From positions 1-37,365 of the forward strand of contig JAJZKA010000015.1 of NCBI GenBank assembly GCA_021809805.1: a stretch of DNA of 37,365 nt, written 5' to 3'. Below, piece after piece: positions 35,777-37,365 of the stretch (position 1 is its first letter; each line of letters begins with the position of its first letter). Both the position numbers and the translations under genes were made by a program. Below the pieces are notes generated by a model, which did no database searches, was not told the origin of the DNA, and was given only the letters and a program-made list of their open reading frames with translations. Origin of the DNA: Actinomycetes bacterium. GTDB lineage: Bacteria; Actinomycetota; Acidimicrobiia; Acidimicrobiales; Bog-793.

Positions 35777-36802
35777 TCAGCGGCGCTCCGCTGGAAAACC
35801 GCTCAGCAGTTCGAGCGAGCGGCAGCGGTCGGCGAAGGCGTGCGCGGAGGTCGAGACCATGATCTCGTTCGCCTCGGTCTCTTTGACGAGGCGTGCGAGT
35901 CCATGACGGACCGTACTCGGAGAGCCGACGAAGTGCGAGGCAGTCCACTGGCGCACCGCCAGCTTCTCCTCCGGCGAGTAGCGGTATGCGGCCGCCTCCT
36001 CCGGGCTGGCCAGAACGTCGCGTCGGTTGGTGCGGATCCGTAGCACGTTGAGGCGAGCCGGCCCGGCCAGCCAGTCCGCCTCCTCGTCGCTCGGCGCGAC
36101 GAGCGCAGCGGTGGTGACCATTGCGTAGGGCGCCTCCAAGGCGGAGGAGGGGCGGAAGTTGTCGCGGTAGCGCTCCAGAGCGAGATGCAGGTTCTCGGGG
36201 GCGAAGTGGTGAGCGAAGGCGAACGGAAGGCCGAAGAGGCCGGCGAGCTTGGCGCCGTAATCGCTCGAGCCGAGGATCCATAGCGCGGGCTGGTAACCGT
36301 GCGCCGGGACAGCGGTGATCGTGGCGTAGGGGTGTTCAGGTGGAAAGCCGGCTCCGAAGAACCCGAGCAGCTCCCCGATCTGGCGGGGGAACTCGTCGCT
36401 GGTTGCCGTCGGCAGGTGGCGCCGTAGTGCGCGAACTGTCGGGAGGTCGGTTCCCGGTGCCCGGCCGAGACCCAGGTCGATGCGGCCCGGATGCAGTGCC
36501 TCGAGCATGCCGAATTGCTCAGCAATCGTCAAAGACGCGTGGTTCGGGAGCATGACGCCTCCCGAACCGAGCCGGATCGAGGTGGTCCGCGAGGCGATGT
36601 GGGCGAGCAGGACTGGCGGCGAGGAACTCGCTACGCCGACCATGTTGTGGTGCTCGGCAACCCAAAAGCGCCGGTAGCCGAGCCGCTCGGCGACCCGGGC
36701 GAGCTCGACGCTGTGGGCGAGCGCGTCGGCCGGCGAGGAGCCGGAGGAGACCGGGGCGAGATCGAGCACCGAGAGCGGGGCGGGTATCCCGCTGGTCTCC
36801 AT
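35777..36802 (-). CDS. LLM-class flavin-dependent oxidoreductase (MsnO8-like)
   Basis: A 341-residue luciferase-family monooxygenase. Features: [13 protein letters not shown] start, [12 protein letters not shown] block, [51 protein letters not shown] and the closing G-S-P-S-T-V. This branch (MsnO8/YvbT-like) is distinct from the F420-type LLM protein at 8073-8909; FMNH2 is the likely cofactor and the substrate is unknown. The ATG at 36802 is chosen over 36823 for the AGGTGA ribosome binding site just before it. Confidence 0.87.
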   Translation of the reverse strand: METSGIPAPLSVLDLAPVSSGSSPADALAHSVELARVAERLGYRRFWVAEHHNMVGVASSSPPVLLAHIASRTTSIRLGSGGVMLPNHASLTIAEQFGMLEALHPGRIDLGLGRAPGTDLPTVRALRRHLPTATSDEFPRQIGELLGFFGAGFPPEHPYATITAVPAHGYQPALWILGSSDYGAKLAGLFGLPFAFAHHFAPENLHLALERYRDNFRPSSALEAPYAMVTTAALVAPSDEEADWLAGPARLNVLRIRTNRRDVLASPEEAAAYRYSPEEKLAVRQWTASHFVGSPSTVRHGLARLVKETEANEIMVSTSAHAFADRCRSLELLSGFPAERR

Positions 36803-36888
36803 TGTCACCTCATCGCCAACCACGGCGACGCTGCCGGCATTCCCCGTCGGGCCGACGCGCTCGCGCCTCGAGCGGCTCGTCAGCTGAG

Positions 36889-37365
36889 CTATGTGCCGCC
36901 TGCGGTTGCCGCACCGTCACGCATCCCACCGCCCCAGGCGGCCGGGCCCCGCTGGGCGCCGCCCAGCATTACCGCGGTTGCGGTGACGGTCGTGCCCGAC
37001 GTCGTGCCGATGACCGCCACGTGGTCACCAAGGCTCACGCTCGACAGGCTCGCCGTTGCATCGCCGCGCTCGCGATAGGTCGTCGAGCTCGAGACGTTGA
37101 CCGTGTAGATGCTGCCCGCGGCGTTCTTCACGCTGAAGGTGTTGCCGGCGGCATTGACGGCGCTCACCGTGCCGATCACGGCCGGAGCGGCGCCGAAGGG
37201 GCCGCCGTGGTGGCCAAAGCGCCACGGGCCATCCATCGCGCCCAGCATTACCGCGGTTGCGGTGACGGTCGTGCCCGACGTCGTGCCGATGACCGCCACG
37301 TGGTCACCAAGGCTCACGCTCGACAGGCTCGCCGTTGCATCGCCGCGCTCGCGATAGGTCGTCGA
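36889..37365 (-). CDS. DUF5666-type repeat protein, 3' part (5' end beyond window)
   Basis: The frame runs open to the window edge, so only the last 158 residues are seen. They show two copies of a segment [27 protein letters not shown], with A-V-M-L-G at each end, separated by a Gly/Pro/His linker and a [16 protein letters not shown] strand set. This is like DUF5666 beta-rich repeats of exported actinobacterial proteins, where the short N-terminal segment often anchors the protein. No signal peptide can be seen because the start is outside the window. The C-terminus is Gly/Ala-rich. Confidence 0.72.
   Translation of the reverse strand, partial: STTYRERGDATASLSSVSLGDHVAVIGTTSGTTVTATAVMLGAMDGPWRFGHHGGPFGAAPAVIGTVSAVNAAGNTFSVKNAAGSIYTVNVSSSTTYRERGDATASLSSVSLGDHVAVIGTTSGTTVTATAVMLGGAQRGPAAWGGGMRDGAATAGGT
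36960..37365. repeat. 279-bp tandem repeat, identical copies
   Basis: The 127 bases at 36960-37086 recur exactly at 37239-37365, offset 279 bases (93 codons). The second copy runs into the window edge, so its true length is unknown. It lies in frame within the DUF5666-type gene. Confidence 0.9.

Noticed and set aside
36961-37365. Possible CRISPR array
   Set aside because: Only two long copies in a coding frame; unit length and the unique part do not fit repeat-spacer structure.

Overview
This is a high-GC chromosomal window that looks like an acidophile-type actinobacterium, most likely class Acidimicrobiia or a close relative. The grounds are: a dnaK-grpE-dnaJ-hspR-clpB operon with a MerR-type HspR; a BldD-like regulator; F420/deazaflavin-type enzymes; frequent GTG starts; start/stop overlaps of the GTGA or ATGA type; and many genes with no Shine-Dalgarno sequence whose -10 box lies 5-8 bases before the start codon, suggesting leaderless mRNAs. 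The taxonomic placement is inference.

Layout. 1-750: a frameshifted IS110-type transposase remnant. 751-1327: gene-free, with a 19-bp direct repeat. 1328-5229: a four-gene respiratory-type operon (membrane-anchored CuA-like cupredoxin, Tat-exported four-cluster Fe-S protein, NrfD/PsrC-type quinone-reactive membrane subunit, Ig-like membrane-anchored protein) ending in a rho-independent terminator. It has no molybdopterin catalytic subunit and is the best candidate here for an undescribed complex. 5529-12559: mostly single-gene units: NIPSNAP, SRPBCC, DoxX, LLM oxidoreductase, a ClpX-type zinc finger fused to a helix-turn-helix, DinB, HAD phosphatase, deazaflavin-dependent nitroreductase-like protein, peptide deformylase, DUF1349. 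12569-13240: a decayed ATP-grasp gene. 13387-14993: KDPG aldolase and KDG kinase, translationally coupled.

15029-21694 (minus): the clpB, hspR, dnaJ, grpE, dnaK chaperone operon, transcribed from a promoter near 21790 whose 19-bp spacer holds a dyad, the geometry of MerR-family promoters. 21911-22582: ACT-domain regulator. 22694-23437: phosphoglycerate mutase. About 23515-24410: IS4-type transposase remnant. 24461-26220: ammonium transporter plus PII protein, closed by a long hairpin. 26331-26828: Nudix hydrolase. 26933-30283: a 24-codon leader ORF coupled to a GT2 glycosyltransferase/polytopic membrane fusion, then a small membrane protein.

30591-35047: a single 1387-residue protein combining PAS, GAF-like, histidine kinase, receiver, PAS, GAF-like, PP2C/SpoIIE phosphatase and RsbW-like kinase domains, overlapping a STAS anti-anti-sigma gene. 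This is a complete phosphorelay and partner-switching cassette in two ORFs. A BldD homologue with a near-intact c-di-GMP motif lies convergently and overlaps the STAS stop codon. The window ends with a luciferase-like oxidoreductase and the 3' part of a DUF5666-type repeat protein whose 279-bp repeat is identical at nucleotide level over at least 127 bp.
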